NCBI RefSeq assembly: GCF_010725485.1
Contig: NZ_AP022598.1
Location: 2,790,001-2,854,000 of the forward strand
DNA: 64,000 nucleotides
Reading direction: 5' to 3'
From: Mycolicibacterium parafortuitum
Lineage (GTDB): Bacteria; Actinomycetota; Actinomycetes; Mycobacteriales; Mycobacteriaceae
Part shown: one piece after another, positions 1 to 8,203 of the stretch
How the letters are laid out: the number at the start of each line of letters is the position of its first letter
Numbering within the stretch: position 1 is the stretch's first letter
The notes under the pieces: model-generated
Seen by the model: only the letters and a program-made list of their open reading frames with translations
Database searches by the model: none
Told to the model about the DNA's origin: nothing
Translations under genes and position numbers: made by a program

Positions 1-503
1 GGCCGCTCGACGTCGCGGTCGCCCGGCTCGACGCGCTGGGCAACGCGGCGGCTTTCGACGTTGCCGAAATGCTGCGGTGGGCGCACGCCAGACATGCCGG
101 GAAGCGCGGGATGCGACAACTGGTCGACGCGCTGGCCCTCCACGATCCGGGGGCGCAATCCCCGCGCGAGACCTGGCTGCGTCTGCTGCTGATCCGCGCC
201 GGGTTCCCGCGCCCGTTCACCCAGATCCCGGTGGTCAGTGCCGACGGAGGGCGGCGCTACTACCTCGACATGGGGTGGGAGGACCTGAAGTTGGCTGTCG
301 AATACGACGGCGACCAGCATCGCGTCGACCCGATGCAGTTCGCGCACGACATCCGGCGCGCCGAGGACCTCGACGAGATCGAATGGGTGCGCGTGCGGGT
401 GGTCAAAGCCAACCATCCGGAGGATGTCCTGCGTCGTGTCTCGCGCGCTTACGACGCGAGAGTGCGCGCAGCGCGGGCCCGAGCTAGACCGCCCGCGGCG
501 TGA
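1..503 (+). CDS. DUF559-type protein, C-terminal part (5' end outside window)
   Basis: The reading frame is open from the first base (codons starting at base 3) to a TGA at 501-503, so the start lies upstream; the ATG at 69 is internal. The visible 167 residues carry a region with D-M-G-W, then V-E-Y-D-G-D-Q-H-R, which is the D...ExD pattern of the DUF559/Vsr-like nuclease fold. Mycobacteria carry many such proteins with an N-terminal AbiEi-like winged helix; that part is not visible here. Its 3' end overlaps the 3' end of the convergent purT by 20 bases. Function is unknown; a nuclease role is inferred from fold only. Confidence 0.7.
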   Translation, partial: PLDVAVARLDALGNAAAFDVAEMLRWAHARHAGKRGMRQLVDALALHDPGAQSPRETWLRLLLIRAGFPRPFTQIPVVSADGGRRYYLDMGWEDLKLAVEYDGDQHRVDPMQFAHDIRRAEDLDEIEWVRVRVVKANHPEDVLRRVSRAYDARVRAARARARPPAA

Positions 504-1689
504 CCCGGCTCGCGGCTTCGGCGGCGTTGCGGCGGGCGGTGTCGACGTCGTCGGCGTGGGCGAGTGCCACGCCCATGCGGCGCCTGACGAAGCTCTCCGG
601 CTTGCCGAACAGCCGGATATCGGTGTGCGGCACCAGCAGTGCCTTGTCCACGCCGTCGAACACCACGCCCTCGGCGTCGACGCCGCCGTAGATCACCGCG
701 GACGCGCCGGGGGACTTCAGCGTGGTGTCCACCGGCAGCCCGAGGATGGCGCGGGCGTGCAGCTCGAACTCGTTCTGCCACTGCGTGACCATCGTGACCA
801 TGCCGGTGTCATGCGGGCGCGGGCTGACCTCGCTGAACCACACGTCGTCGCCCTTGACGAACAGTTCGACGCCGAAGATGCCCTGTCCGCCGAGGTTCTC
901 GGTCACCGCCCGCGCGATCTCCCGCGCGCGTTCGAGCGCGGTCGGCGGCATCGGATGCGGCTGCCAGCTCTCGACGTAGTCGCCGCTGACCTGACGGTGC
1001 CCTATCGGTTCGCAGAACTGCGTCTCGACCTCACCCGAGGCGCCGCGAGCGCGCACCGTCAGCAGCGTGATCTCGTAGTCGAAGTCGACGAAGCCTTCGA
1101 CGATGATCCGGGTGTTGGAGACCCGGCTGCCCGACATCGCGTACTCCCAGGCCGGCGCCACGTCGTCGGGACCGTCGATCTTGGACTGCCCCTTGCCGGA
1201 ACTGCTCATCACCGGTTTGACCACGCACGGATATCCGATGCCGACGATCTCGATGGCCGCCTCCAGCTCGGCCAGCGAGTCGCAGAACCGGTACGGGCTG
1301 GTCGGCAGGCCGAGGGTTTCGGCGGCGAGGCGCCGGATGCCCTCGCGGTCCATGGTCAGCCGCGCCGCCCGAGCGGTCGGGATCACAGTCGTCACGCCCT
1401 CGGCCTCGAGTGCCTCCAAGGCCGGTGTCGCGATCGCCTCGATCTCGGGCACCACCAGGTCGGGCCGCTCGGCCTCGATCAGCGCGCGCAGCTGATCGGG
1501 GTCCGACATCGTGATGGTCCGCGAGTGGTGCGCGACCTGCTGGCCGGGTGCGTTGTCGTAGCGGTCGACGGCGATGGTCTCGACGCCGAGGCGCTGCAGC
1601 GCGATCAGCACTTCGCGGCCCAGCTCACCCGAGCCGAGCAGCATGACTTTCGTGGCGCGCGGTGACAGCGGCGTTCCGATGGTGGTCAT
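484..1689 (-). CDS. purT: formate-dependent phosphoribosylglycinamide formyltransferase PurT
   Basis: PurT makes formyl-GAR from GAR, formate and ATP, the folate-independent route for the third step of purine synthesis, in the cytosol. The 401 residues match the usual length near 390-400. A Rossmann-like N-terminus (residues 12-45, L-L-G-S-G-E-L-G) precedes an ATP-grasp domain with the lysine-bearing strand [13 protein letters not shown] at about 155-167 and the metal-binding segment [10 protein letters not shown] at about 286-295. PurK is a relative, but the E-V-S-P-R-P-H-D block and the PEIEAIAT segment fit PurT. It sits downstream of fadA3 on the same strand with a 27-base gap, so cotranscription is possible but unproven. 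Confidence 0.93.
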   Translation of the reverse strand: MTTIGTPLSPRATKVMLLGSGELGREVLIALQRLGVETIAVDRYDNAPGQQVAHHSRTITMSDPDQLRALIEAERPDLVVPEIEAIATPALEALEAEGVTTVIPTARAARLTMDREGIRRLAAETLGLPTSPYRFCDSLAELEAAIEIVGIGYPCVVKPVMSSSGKGQSKIDGPDDVAPAWEYAMSGSRVSNTRIIVEGFVDFDYEITLLTVRARGASGEVETQFCEPIGHRQVSGDYVESWQPHPMPPTALERAREIARAVTENLGGQGIFGVELFVKGDDVWFSEVSPRPHDTGMVTMVTQWQNEFELHARAILGLPVDTTLKSPGASAVIYGGVDAEGVVFDGVDKALLVPHTDIRLFGKPESFVRRRMGVALAHADDVDTARRNAAEAASRVTPRAV

Positions 1690-1716
1690 CGGAACGGAAT
1701 TCTAGGACCGGGCGGC

Positions 1717-2934
1717 TCAGGAGAGTCGCTCGACCACCATGGCCATGCCCTGACCGCCGCCGACGCACATCGTCTCGATGCCGAACGTCTTGTCGTAGGT
1801 GGCGAGGTTGTTGAGCAGCGTCGCGGTGATGCGGGCGCCGGTCATGCCGAACGGGTGGCCCAGCGCGATGGCACCGCCGGAGACGTTCAGCTTGTCCTCG
1901 TCCATGCCGAGCTCGCGCGCCGAGCCGAGCACCTGCACCGCGAACGCCTCGTTGATCTCGTACAGGTCGATGTCGGAGATGCTCATCTTCGCGTTGGCCA
2001 GCGCCTTCTTGACGGCCTCGATCGGGCCGAGGCCCATGATCTCCGGGGACAGCCCCGACACCCCCGTCGACACGATGCGCGCGAGCGGGGTCAGGCCCAG
2101 TTCCTTGGCCTTGGTGTCGCTCATGATCACGACCGCGGCGGCGCCGTCGTTGAGCGGGCACGCGTTGCCCGCGGTGATCGTCCCGTTGGGCCGGAACACC
2201 GGCTTGAGCTGGCTGATCTTGTCGTAGCTGGTGCCGGCGCGCGGACCGTCGTCCTTGGACACGACGGTGCCGTCGGGCAGCGTCACAGGCACGATCTCGC
2301 GCTCGAAGAACCCGCTGTTGATGGCCTCCTCGGCCCGGTTCTGCGAGCGCACACCCCAGTGGTCCTGGTCCTCGCGGCTGATGCCGGTGAAGGTGGCGAC
2401 GTTCTCGGCGGTCTGCCCCATGGCGATGTAGACATCGGGCAGCAGGCCGTCCTCGCGGGGATCGTGCCAGGTGCTTTCCTCTTCGGCCTGCTTGGCCGTG
2501 CGCTCCTGCGCCTCGGCGAAGATCGGGTTCTTCGAGTCCGGCGCGCCGTCAGCGGCACCCTTGCCGAACCGCGACACGGTCTCGACCCCGGCGGAGATGA
2601 ACGCGTGGCCCTCGCCGGCCTTGATCGCGTGGAACGCCATCCGGGTGGTCTGCAGCGACGACGAGCAGTACCGGTTCACCGTGGTGCCGGGCAGGAAGTC
2701 GTAGCCGAGTTCGACGGCGACGGCGCGGGCGATGTTGTAGCCGGCCTCACCGGCCGGCTGCGCACAACCCATCATCAGATCGTCGATGTCGCGCGGGTCC
2801 AGCGAGGGCACCTTGTCCAACGCCGCGCGCACCATCTGGGCGGCGAGGTCGTCGGGGCGCATGGAGACCAGGGAGCCCTTGTTGGCCCGGCCGATCGGCG
2901 AGCGTGCGGTGGCGACGATGACGGCTTCGGGCAT
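1717..2934 (-). CDS. fadA3: acetyl-CoA acetyltransferase / thiolase FadA3
   Basis: Thiolase of 405 aa that cleaves 3-ketoacyl-CoA or condenses acetyl-CoA in beta-oxidation. The nucleophilic cysteine is in N-R-Y-C-S-S-S (Cys90), the activating histidine in G-H-P-F-G (about His360) and the second catalytic cysteine in M-C-V-G-G-G-Q-G (about Cys390); all three are intact. N-E-A-F is present. It corresponds to Rv1074c (fadA3) by position next to the Rv1075c and lipU homologues. Upstream, 30 bases before the ATG, is a near-match to the KstR operator, suggesting sterol or lipid responsive control. The gene is first of a possible transcript with purT. Confidence 0.92.
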   Translation of the reverse strand: MPEAVIVATARSPIGRANKGSLVSMRPDDLAAQMVRAALDKVPSLDPRDIDDLMMGCAQPAGEAGYNIARAVAVELGYDFLPGTTVNRYCSSSLQTTRMAFHAIKAGEGHAFISAGVETVSRFGKGAADGAPDSKNPIFAEAQERTAKQAEEESTWHDPREDGLLPDVYIAMGQTAENVATFTGISREDQDHWGVRSQNRAEEAINSGFFEREIVPVTLPDGTVVSKDDGPRAGTSYDKISQLKPVFRPNGTITAGNACPLNDGAAAVVIMSDTKAKELGLTPLARIVSTGVSGLSPEIMGLGPIEAVKKALANAKMSISDIDLYEINEAFAVQVLGSARELGMDEDKLNVSGGAIALGHPFGMTGARITATLLNNLATYDKTFGIETMCVGGGQGMAMVVERLS

Positions 2935-2963
2935 GAAACGGGCTCCTCACGGTTCGAAACAAG

Positions 2964-2977
2964 TAGAACGTGTTCCC
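2964..2977. promoter_or_regulatory. near-match to KstR operator upstream of fadA3
   Basis: TAGAACGTGTTCCC reads TnnAACnnGTTnn with the final A replaced by C, one mismatch to the published KstR palindrome TnnAACnnGTTnnA. It lies 30 bases upstream of the fadA3 start. The same core AACGTGTTC occurs in the two exact sites at 32868 and 38204, which supports a shared regulator. Binding is inferred. Confidence 0.5.
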
Positions 2978-2983
2978 GCAAAC

Positions 2984-3946
2984 CTAACTCGCGGCGACGA
3001 CGATCGGCGCGGGCACCCCGGTGGAACGCCGCCACAACCGGCTCAGACCGCCCAGCCGCGAAAACAGCGAACCGTCGTCGCCGGTCCTCGATTCCAGTGC
3101 CGCCTCGGCGGGCACGCCGGTCACGAACTCGCCCAACGCATTGCACAGCGCCGGCAGCAACTGCTTGGCGGCGAGTTCGTACCCGGCCGCCGACGGATGG
3201 AACATGTCCGGCGAGAACAGCAGCTCGGGCGTCTTGTAGAAGTCCGGTGCCAGAAGGTCCGAGAACGGGACGGGCACGCCGCCGGCGGCGCGCACCGCCG
3301 CGGCCTGGGCCCTCGCGAGCCGCAGTCCCCGGTTGCGGGTGACCCAGCGCAGCGGTTGCGGGATCGCGGTGATCACCCCGAAGTCCGGGCAGGTGCCGAC
3401 CACGACGACGGCGTCGCTGCCGCGCAGCCGCCGAACCGCCTGGCCGAGCCGGCGCGCCGACGGCCCGATGCCGTTGGGTTTGGTGATGTCGTTGGCGCCG
3501 ATCATGATCACCGCGGCGTCCGGCGGTGGCCCCGCGACGTACATCGCGTCGATCTGTCCGGACAGTCCTTTCGACGTCGCGCCGACGATGGCCTTGGTGC
3601 TCAACCGGATTCGCCGGCCCGACTCGTCGGCGAGTCCGCGGGCCAGCAGGACTCCGGGCACCTCGTCGGCGTCGGTACAGCCGTATCCGGTGGCTGTCGA
3701 GTCCCCGAAGATCATCAGGTGCAGGTCGAACGGCACCCCGCGGTGCCAGCGTTCGACCGGTCCGCCGCCGGGGGAGTAGACGCCGTCGGCGCGCGGCGGG
3801 ACGTCCCACGCCTTCGGGATGGTGCGGCGCGCCTGGTCGGCCTGACCGGTGAGCAGATTGCGCGCCCCGACGTACACCGTGCCCGTGGAGGCAACGGTGG
3901 CTGCGGCCGCGAGTGCGACCGTGGACCGGCGGCGCGGTATCCCCAC
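2984..3946 (-). CDS. SGNH/GDSL-family exported esterase (Rv1075c-like)
   Basis: A 320-aa protein with an Arg-rich start and a hydrophobic segment at residues 8-28 that acts as signal peptide or membrane anchor. The SGNH hydrolase blocks are all visible: G-D-S-T (catalytic Ser83), G-A-N-D (Asn152) and D-M-F-H-P (Asp247, His250). The family hydrolyses short to medium acyl or acetyl esters, probably at the cell envelope. It lies between fadA3 and lipU on the minus strand, as Rv1075c does in M. tuberculosis, where the product was reported as a GDSL-like esterase. The natural substrate is not evident. Confidence 0.85.
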   Translation of the reverse strand: MGIPRRRSTVALAAAATVASTGTVYVGARNLLTGQADQARRTIPKAWDVPPRADGVYSPGGGPVERWHRGVPFDLHLMIFGDSTATGYGCTDADEVPGVLLARGLADESGRRIRLSTKAIVGATSKGLSGQIDAMYVAGPPPDAAVIMIGANDITKPNGIGPSARRLGQAVRRLRGSDAVVVVGTCPDFGVITAIPQPLRWVTRNRGLRLARAQAAAVRAAGGVPVPFSDLLAPDFYKTPELLFSPDMFHPSAAGYELAAKQLLPALCNALGEFVTGVPAEAALESRTGDDGSLFSRLGGLSRLWRRSTGVPAPIVVAAS

Positions 3947-4140
3947 ACGGGCGAGTTTAGTGGCGGTTCGCTCCGGTGAGCGGGGCGCACCGCAAATCCA
4001 CGATCACAGTGCGGTATCAACTCCGGTATCAAAAACGTTTAATGAATTGTGATAGTGGTTACACGTGGCAAGCTAAGTTACGAGGTTGTCTGAATAACTC
4101 GGCTTATCCCGGCTCTACATCGGCGTAGGAAGTGGTGGCG
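3947..4140. promoter_or_regulatory. divergent intergenic region before lipU with a short direct repeat
   Basis: This 194-base gap separates the divergent esterase and lipU genes and is clearly more AT-rich than its flanks from about 4000 to 4085. It holds a 9-base direct repeat CGGTATCAA at 4012-4020 and 4024-4032 (12-base period) and the segment TTGTGATAGTGGTTACACG near 4046. These are plausible promoter or operator elements for lipU; no known regulator consensus is recognised. Confidence 0.4.
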
Positions 4141-5211
4141 ATGACGGCACCTAGCAAGGTTCCAGTGACTCCTCATGCTGCGATCAGCGCAGCTAGGACG
4201 CGTAAGAACCGTCGGTTCCCGGTATCGGACGGGGCTCCGGTCGAGGTGGTCGAAGACGGCCCCAGCGTCGCCGGACGCCTCCTGAACCTGGCCGCGATGG
4301 CGACCATCAAACCCTTCCTGAGCGTTGGCAGCTATGCGCCGAAGCTTCCCTGGCCGTGGGGTGTGCTCGACTTCGCCGCCCGGGTGCTCAAGCCCGCGCC
4401 GGGCACGGTACGAGCCACCATCAAGCTTCCGCACTGCACCGCGCAGCTCGTGCGCGCCGCGGGCGTGCTGCCCGCTGACGGCAACCGCAGCGTGATCCTC
4501 TACCTGCACGGCGGGGCGTTCCTGACGTGCGGTGTCAACACCCACGGCCGCCTGGTCACGGCGCTGTCGAAGTTCGCCGATGCGCCGGCACTGGTGGTCA
4601 ACTACCGGATGATCCCGAAGCACTCGGTCGGCACCGCCCTCGACGACTGCTACGACGCGTACAAGTGGCTGCGTGAGACGGGTTACGAACCGGAGCAGAT
4701 CGTGCTCGCGGGCGACTCCGCGGGCGGCTACCTCGCGCTCGCGCTCGCCGAACGCCTGCAGGCCGAGGGCGCCAACGGTTTCGTCGGGGAGACCCCGGCC
4801 GCGATCGTGACGATGTCGCCGCTGTTCGAGATCGACAACGAGGCCCGCGCCGAGCACCCCAACGCCCGCACCGATGCGATGTTCCCGCCGAAGGCGTTCC
4901 ACGCCCTGGTCGAACTGATCGAGGATGCCGCATCCCGCCGCGTCGTCGACGGCGTCGCCGAGCAGGTCTACGAACCGCTCGACCACATCGAGCCCGGCCT
5001 GCCGCGCACGCTGATCCATGTGTCGGGCTCCGAGGTGCTCCTCAGCGACGCACGCAAGGCCGCGCGCCTGCTGGCCGAGTCGGGTGTGCCTGTCGAGGTG
5101 CGCATCTGGCCCGGTCAGATGCACGTCTTCCAGCTCGGTTCGCCCGCGGTCCCGGAAGCGACGCGCTCTATCAAACAGATCGGCGACTACATCCGAGAGG
5201 TCACCTGGTAG
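4141..5211 (+). CDS. lipU: HSL-family alpha/beta hydrolase LipU
   Basis: A 356-aa esterase/lipase of the hormone-sensitive-lipase group. The oxyanion-hole motif H-G-G-A-F is at about residue 123 and the nucleophile motif G-D-S-A-G-G at 191-196 (Ser193); a histidine in G-Q-M-H-V-F near residue 329 fits the triad. The ATG at 4141 is preferred over GTGs at 4132/4135 because the AGGAA at 4127-4131 is then spaced 9 bases. Position next to cbs matches Rv1076 (lipU). No signal peptide is seen, so it is probably cytosolic or membrane-associated. It likely cleaves short-chain lipid esters. Confidence 0.88.
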   Translation: MTAPSKVPVTPHAAISAARTRKNRRFPVSDGAPVEVVEDGPSVAGRLLNLAAMATIKPFLSVGSYAPKLPWPWGVLDFAARVLKPAPGTVRATIKLPHCTAQLVRAAGVLPADGNRSVILYLHGGAFLTCGVNTHGRLVTALSKFADAPALVVNYRMIPKHSVGTALDDCYDAYKWLRETGYEPEQIVLAGDSAGGYLALALAERLQAEGANGFVGETPAAIVTMSPLFEIDNEARAEHPNARTDAMFPPKAFHALVELIEDAASRRVVDGVAEQVYEPLDHIEPGLPRTLIHVSGSEVLLSDARKAARLLAESGVPVEVRIWPGQMHVFQLGSPAVPEATRSIKQIGDYIREVTW

Positions 5212-5240
5212 TCGATCCGCGGGCCTGACACCATGGACAC

Positions 5241-6635
5241 ATGCGGATCGCCAGGCACGTCAGTGAGCTCATCGGCAACACCCCACTGGTTCAGCTGAAC
5301 TCGGTGGTCCCGCCGGGCGCCGGCCTGGTCGCCGCCAAGATCGAATACCTCAACCCGGGCGGCAGCTCCAAGGACCGCATCGCGATCAAGATGATCGACG
5401 CGGCCGAAGCCAGCGGCGCGCTCAAGCCGGGTGGAACCATCGTCGAGCCGACGTCGGGCAACACCGGTGTCGGCCTCGCGATCGTCGCGCAGCAGCGCGG
5501 TTACAAGTGCATCTTCGTCTGCCCCGACAAGGTCAGCGAGGACAAGCAGAACGTTCTGCGCGCCTATGGCGCCGAGGTCGTGGTGTGCCCGACGGCGGTC
5601 GCCCCGGACGACCCGGCCAGCTACTACAGCGTCTCGAACCGGCTGGTCGAGGAGATCGACGGCGCGTGGAAGCCCGATCAGTACTCCAACCCGATGGGCC
5701 CGGAGAGCCACTACGAGACCACCGGACCCGAGATCTGGGCCGACACCGACGGCAAGATCACCCACTTCGTCGCCGGGGTCGGCACCGGCGGCACGATCAC
5801 CGGCGCCGGCCGCTACCTCAAGGAGGTGTCCGGCGGGAAGGTCAAGGTCGTCGGCGTCGACCCGGAGGGATCGGTCTACTCCGGCGGCACCGGGCGCCCG
5901 TACCTGGTCGAGGGGGTCGGCGAGGACTTCTGGCCGTCGGCCTATGACCCGACGGTGCCCGACGAGATCATCGCGGTGTCCGATGCCGACTCGTTCGACA
6001 TGACGCGCCGCCTCGCCCGCGAGGAGGCGCTGCTGGTCGGCGGATCGTGCGGGATGGCCGTGGTGGGCGCCGTACGGGTCGCCGAACGCGAGGGCCCCGA
6101 CGCCGTCGTCGTGGTGCTGCTGCCCGACGGCGGGCGCGGCTACCTGTCGAAGATCTTCAACGACGGCTGGATGTCGTCCTACGGCTTCCTGCGGACCAGG
6201 CTGGACGGCTCGGTCGCGGAGTCCACCGTCGGCGACGTGCTGCGCGCGAAGTCCGGGGCGCTACCCGCGCTGGTGCACACCCACCCGTCCGAGACGGTCC
6301 GCGACGCCATCGGGATCCTGCGCGAGTACGGCGTGTCGCAGATGCCGGTCGTCGGGGCCGAGCCGCCGGTGATGGCCGGTGAGGTCGCCGGCAGTGTGTC
6401 CGAGCGCGATCTGGTCTCCGCGGTGTTCGAGGGCCGCGCCAAGCTCAACGATGCCGTCGCCAAGCACATGAGCCCGCCGCTGCCGCTCATCGGCGCAGGC
6501 GAACCTGTCAGCGCGGCCGCGAAGATGCTCCGTGAATGCGACGCGGTGATGGTCGTCGAAGAGGGCAAGCCGGCCGGTGTGCTGACTCGCCACGACCTGC
6601 TCGGGTACCTGTCCGACGAGTCGCCGCGCCGCTGA
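5241..6635 (+). CDS. cbs: cystathionine beta-synthase
   Basis: PLP enzyme of 464 aa that joins serine and homocysteine to cystathionine, first step of reverse transsulfuration. The PLP lysine is in G-G-S-S-K-D-R (Lys44), the substrate loop T-S-G-N-T-G follows, and the phosphate loop G-T-G-G-T is near residue 180. Two CBS domains occupy about residues 335-460, as in Rv1077, and may bind adenosyl ligands. metB follows about 1.6 kb downstream on the same strand, so both directions of transsulfuration may be encoded together. O-acetylserine sulfhydrylases are related, but lack the C-terminal CBS pair. Confidence 0.93.
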   Translation: MRIARHVSELIGNTPLVQLNSVVPPGAGLVAAKIEYLNPGGSSKDRIAIKMIDAAEASGALKPGGTIVEPTSGNTGVGLAIVAQQRGYKCIFVCPDKVSEDKQNVLRAYGAEVVVCPTAVAPDDPASYYSVSNRLVEEIDGAWKPDQYSNPMGPESHYETTGPEIWADTDGKITHFVAGVGTGGTITGAGRYLKEVSGGKVKVVGVDPEGSVYSGGTGRPYLVEGVGEDFWPSAYDPTVPDEIIAVSDADSFDMTRRLAREEALLVGGSCGMAVVGAVRVAEREGPDAVVVVLLPDGGRGYLSKIFNDGWMSSYGFLRTRLDGSVAESTVGDVLRAKSGALPALVHTHPSETVRDAIGILREYGVSQMPVVGAEPPVMAGEVAGSVSERDLVSAVFEGRAKLNDAVAKHMSPPLPLIGAGEPVSAAAKMLRECDAVMVVEEGKPAGVLTRHDLLGYLSDESPRR

Positions 6636-6641
6636 CACGGC

Positions 6642-6675
6642 GCCCGGCATCCGCGGCGAAGCCGCTGCTCCGGGC
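6642..6675. terminator. hairpin after cbs
   Basis: Nested inverted repeat: outer arms GCCCGG (6642-6647) and CCGGGC (6670-6675), inner arms GCGGC and GCCGC around a GAA loop. It starts 7 bases after the cbs stop. There is no T-run, which is common for mycobacterial terminator-like hairpins; it may instead be a processing or attenuation structure. Confidence 0.5.
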
Positions 6676-6737
6676 TCTGCCTCCGGTAGGGTGCACGCTT
6701 GTTACCGGCTCGGAGAGCGAACTCTAGGGAGATGTCG

Positions 6738-7691
6738 ATGACCGAGAACCCACCGCCCGGCGGTTACCCGCCCCCGCCACCCGAGGGCTACCCGCCGCCG
6801 CCCCCACCCGGTGGTGGTTTCCCGCCTCCCGGCGCGGGTGGGGCGTATCCGCCCCCTCCGCCCGGTGGCTATCCACCTCCGCCGCCCCCCGGGGGCGGCT
6901 ATCCGCCGCCGCCTCCTCCCGGATACCCGGCTCCGCCGCCCGGCTACGGCGGCTATCCCCCGCCGGGACAGGGCTTTCCGCCGCAGCCGACCCGTCCGTC
7001 GGTGGACGTCGGTGCCGGCTTCGGCTGGGCGTTCAACAAGTTCAGCAAGAACGCCGGACCGCTGATCATCCCGACGATCGTCTACGCGTTGATCATCGGT
7101 GTGCTCGGCGCCATCATCTTCGGCCTGACCAGCATGTTCCCGGCCGACTACACGTCGTACTCGGGAGAAGACGGCGCCGGGATGTCGCTGGACCTCGGCC
7201 CCGCCGCCACGATCATCCTGTTCCTCGGTCTGATCGTGATGTTCGTTGTGGCAGGGGCGATTTCGGCGGCGTACCTGGCCGGCGTGCTCGACATCGCCAA
7301 CGGCCAGAAGGTCGAGTTCGGGTCGTTCTTCAGGCCCCGCAACATCGGCGCGGTCGTCGTCGCGTCGCTGATCGTCGGTGTGGCAACCTCGATCGGATCG
7401 CTGCTGTGTGTGATCCCGGGCCTGATCGTGTCGATCTTCGCGCTGTTCACCACGGTGTTCATCGTGGACCGCAACCTGTCGGCGATCGACGGCATCAAGG
7501 CCAGCATCGCGGTCACCAAGGCGAACTTCCTGCAGGTGTTCCTGACCTGGCTGATCTTCAACGTGCTGATCTCGGTCGGTTCGTTCCTGTGCTACATCGG
7601 CCTGATCGTGACGGTGCCGCTGGCGGTGCTGTACCTCGTCTACGCCTACCGGTCGCTGACCGGCGGACCCCTGGCTCCCCCCACCCCGTAA
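6738..7691 (+). CDS. proline-rich polytopic membrane protein (Pra-like N-terminus)
   Basis: The first ~95 residues are Pro/Gly-rich runs (PPPP, GGYPPP repeats) like the head of the mycobacterial proline-rich antigen Pra (Rv1078). The rest, to residue 317, has about five or six hydrophobic segments without recognised catalytic motifs. ATG 6738 is chosen because AGGGA at 6726-6730 is spaced 7 bases; ATG 6732 would be too close. In M. tuberculosis the proline-rich head is fused directly to an RDD domain; here the head carries a different membrane domain, and an RDD reading frame follows immediately in another frame after a run of six C (see findings). Role in the envelope is unknown. Confidence 0.8.
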   Translation: MTENPPPGGYPPPPPEGYPPPPPPGGGFPPPGAGGAYPPPPPGGYPPPPPPGGGYPPPPPPGYPAPPPGYGGYPPPGQGFPPQPTRPSVDVGAGFGWAFNKFSKNAGPLIIPTIVYALIIGVLGAIIFGLTSMFPADYTSYSGEDGAGMSLDLGPAATIILFLGLIVMFVVAGAISAAYLAGVLDIANGQKVEFGSFFRPRNIGAVVVASLIVGVATSIGSLLCVIPGLIVSIFALFTTVFIVDRNLSAIDGIKASIAVTKANFLQVFLTWLIFNVLISVGSFLCYIGLIVTVPLAVLYLVYAYRSLTGGPLAPPTP

Positions 7692-7696
7692 GCCCC

Positions 7697-8194
7697 CTGC
7701 CACCTCGAAGAGACGCCTACGCGTCCTGGCTGCGGCGGGCCGCGGCGGCGGTGCTGGACGCGCTGCCGTTGCTCGTCGCGTGGGGGATGTGGGAGGGCGC
7801 GGCCATCCGCTCTGCGGTGACCGACTGCGTCACCTACGCGCACGGCGGGGTGTCCTGTACCGCGGTCAACGCACCGCAGAGCGGGGCGCTGGCCGCGCTG
7901 ACGTTCGCGTTCAGCGTCGGCTATCTGGGATGGAACTTCGGCTACCGGCAGGGCCGCACGGGTGCGAGCCTCGGCAAGTCGGTGACGCGGATCCGGGTGG
8001 TCGCCGAGAACACCTGGCGGCCAATCGGATCCGGTGCCTCGCTGCTGCGTCACCTGGTCCATGTGGTCGATGCGGCGATCTGCGGGATCGGCTTCCTGTT
8101 CCCGCTGTGGGACGCCAAGCGCCAGACGCTGGCCGACAAGCTGATGGGCACCGTCTGTGTGCCCGTCGACCGGCGCGGGCGGGCTCCCGGCTAG
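7697..8194 (+). CDS. RDD-family membrane protein (start unresolved)
   Basis: About 165 residues of a typical RDD domain: A-Y-A-S-W-L-R-R-A-A-A at the start, Y-R-Q-G-R-T-G-A-S-L-G-K-S-V in the centre and F-L-F-P-L-W-D-A-K-R-Q-T-L-A-D-K-L at the end, the last block nearly as I recall for Rv1078. There are about three or four membrane segments. No ATG, GTG or TTG exists between the stop of the previous gene and the first membrane helix; 7697 is a CTG used here only as a placeholder. The frame is open far upstream inside the previous gene, so expression may need a -1 frameshift at the C6 run 7676-7681, a non-canonical start, or a corrected sequence. Confidence 0.7.
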   Translation: MPPRRDAYASWLRRAAAAVLDALPLLVAWGMWEGAAIRSAVTDCVTYAHGGVSCTAVNAPQSGALAALTFAFSVGYLGWNFGYRQGRTGASLGKSVTRIRVVAENTWRPIGSGASLLRHLVHVVDAAICGIGFLFPLWDAKRQTLADKLMGTVCVPVDRRGRAPG

Positions 8195-8203
8195 CCTGGC
8201 GGC

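Noticed and set aside
4046..4070. Riboswitch upstream of lipU
   Set aside because: The AT-rich 194-base gap shows only short repeats and no recognisable aptamer architecture.
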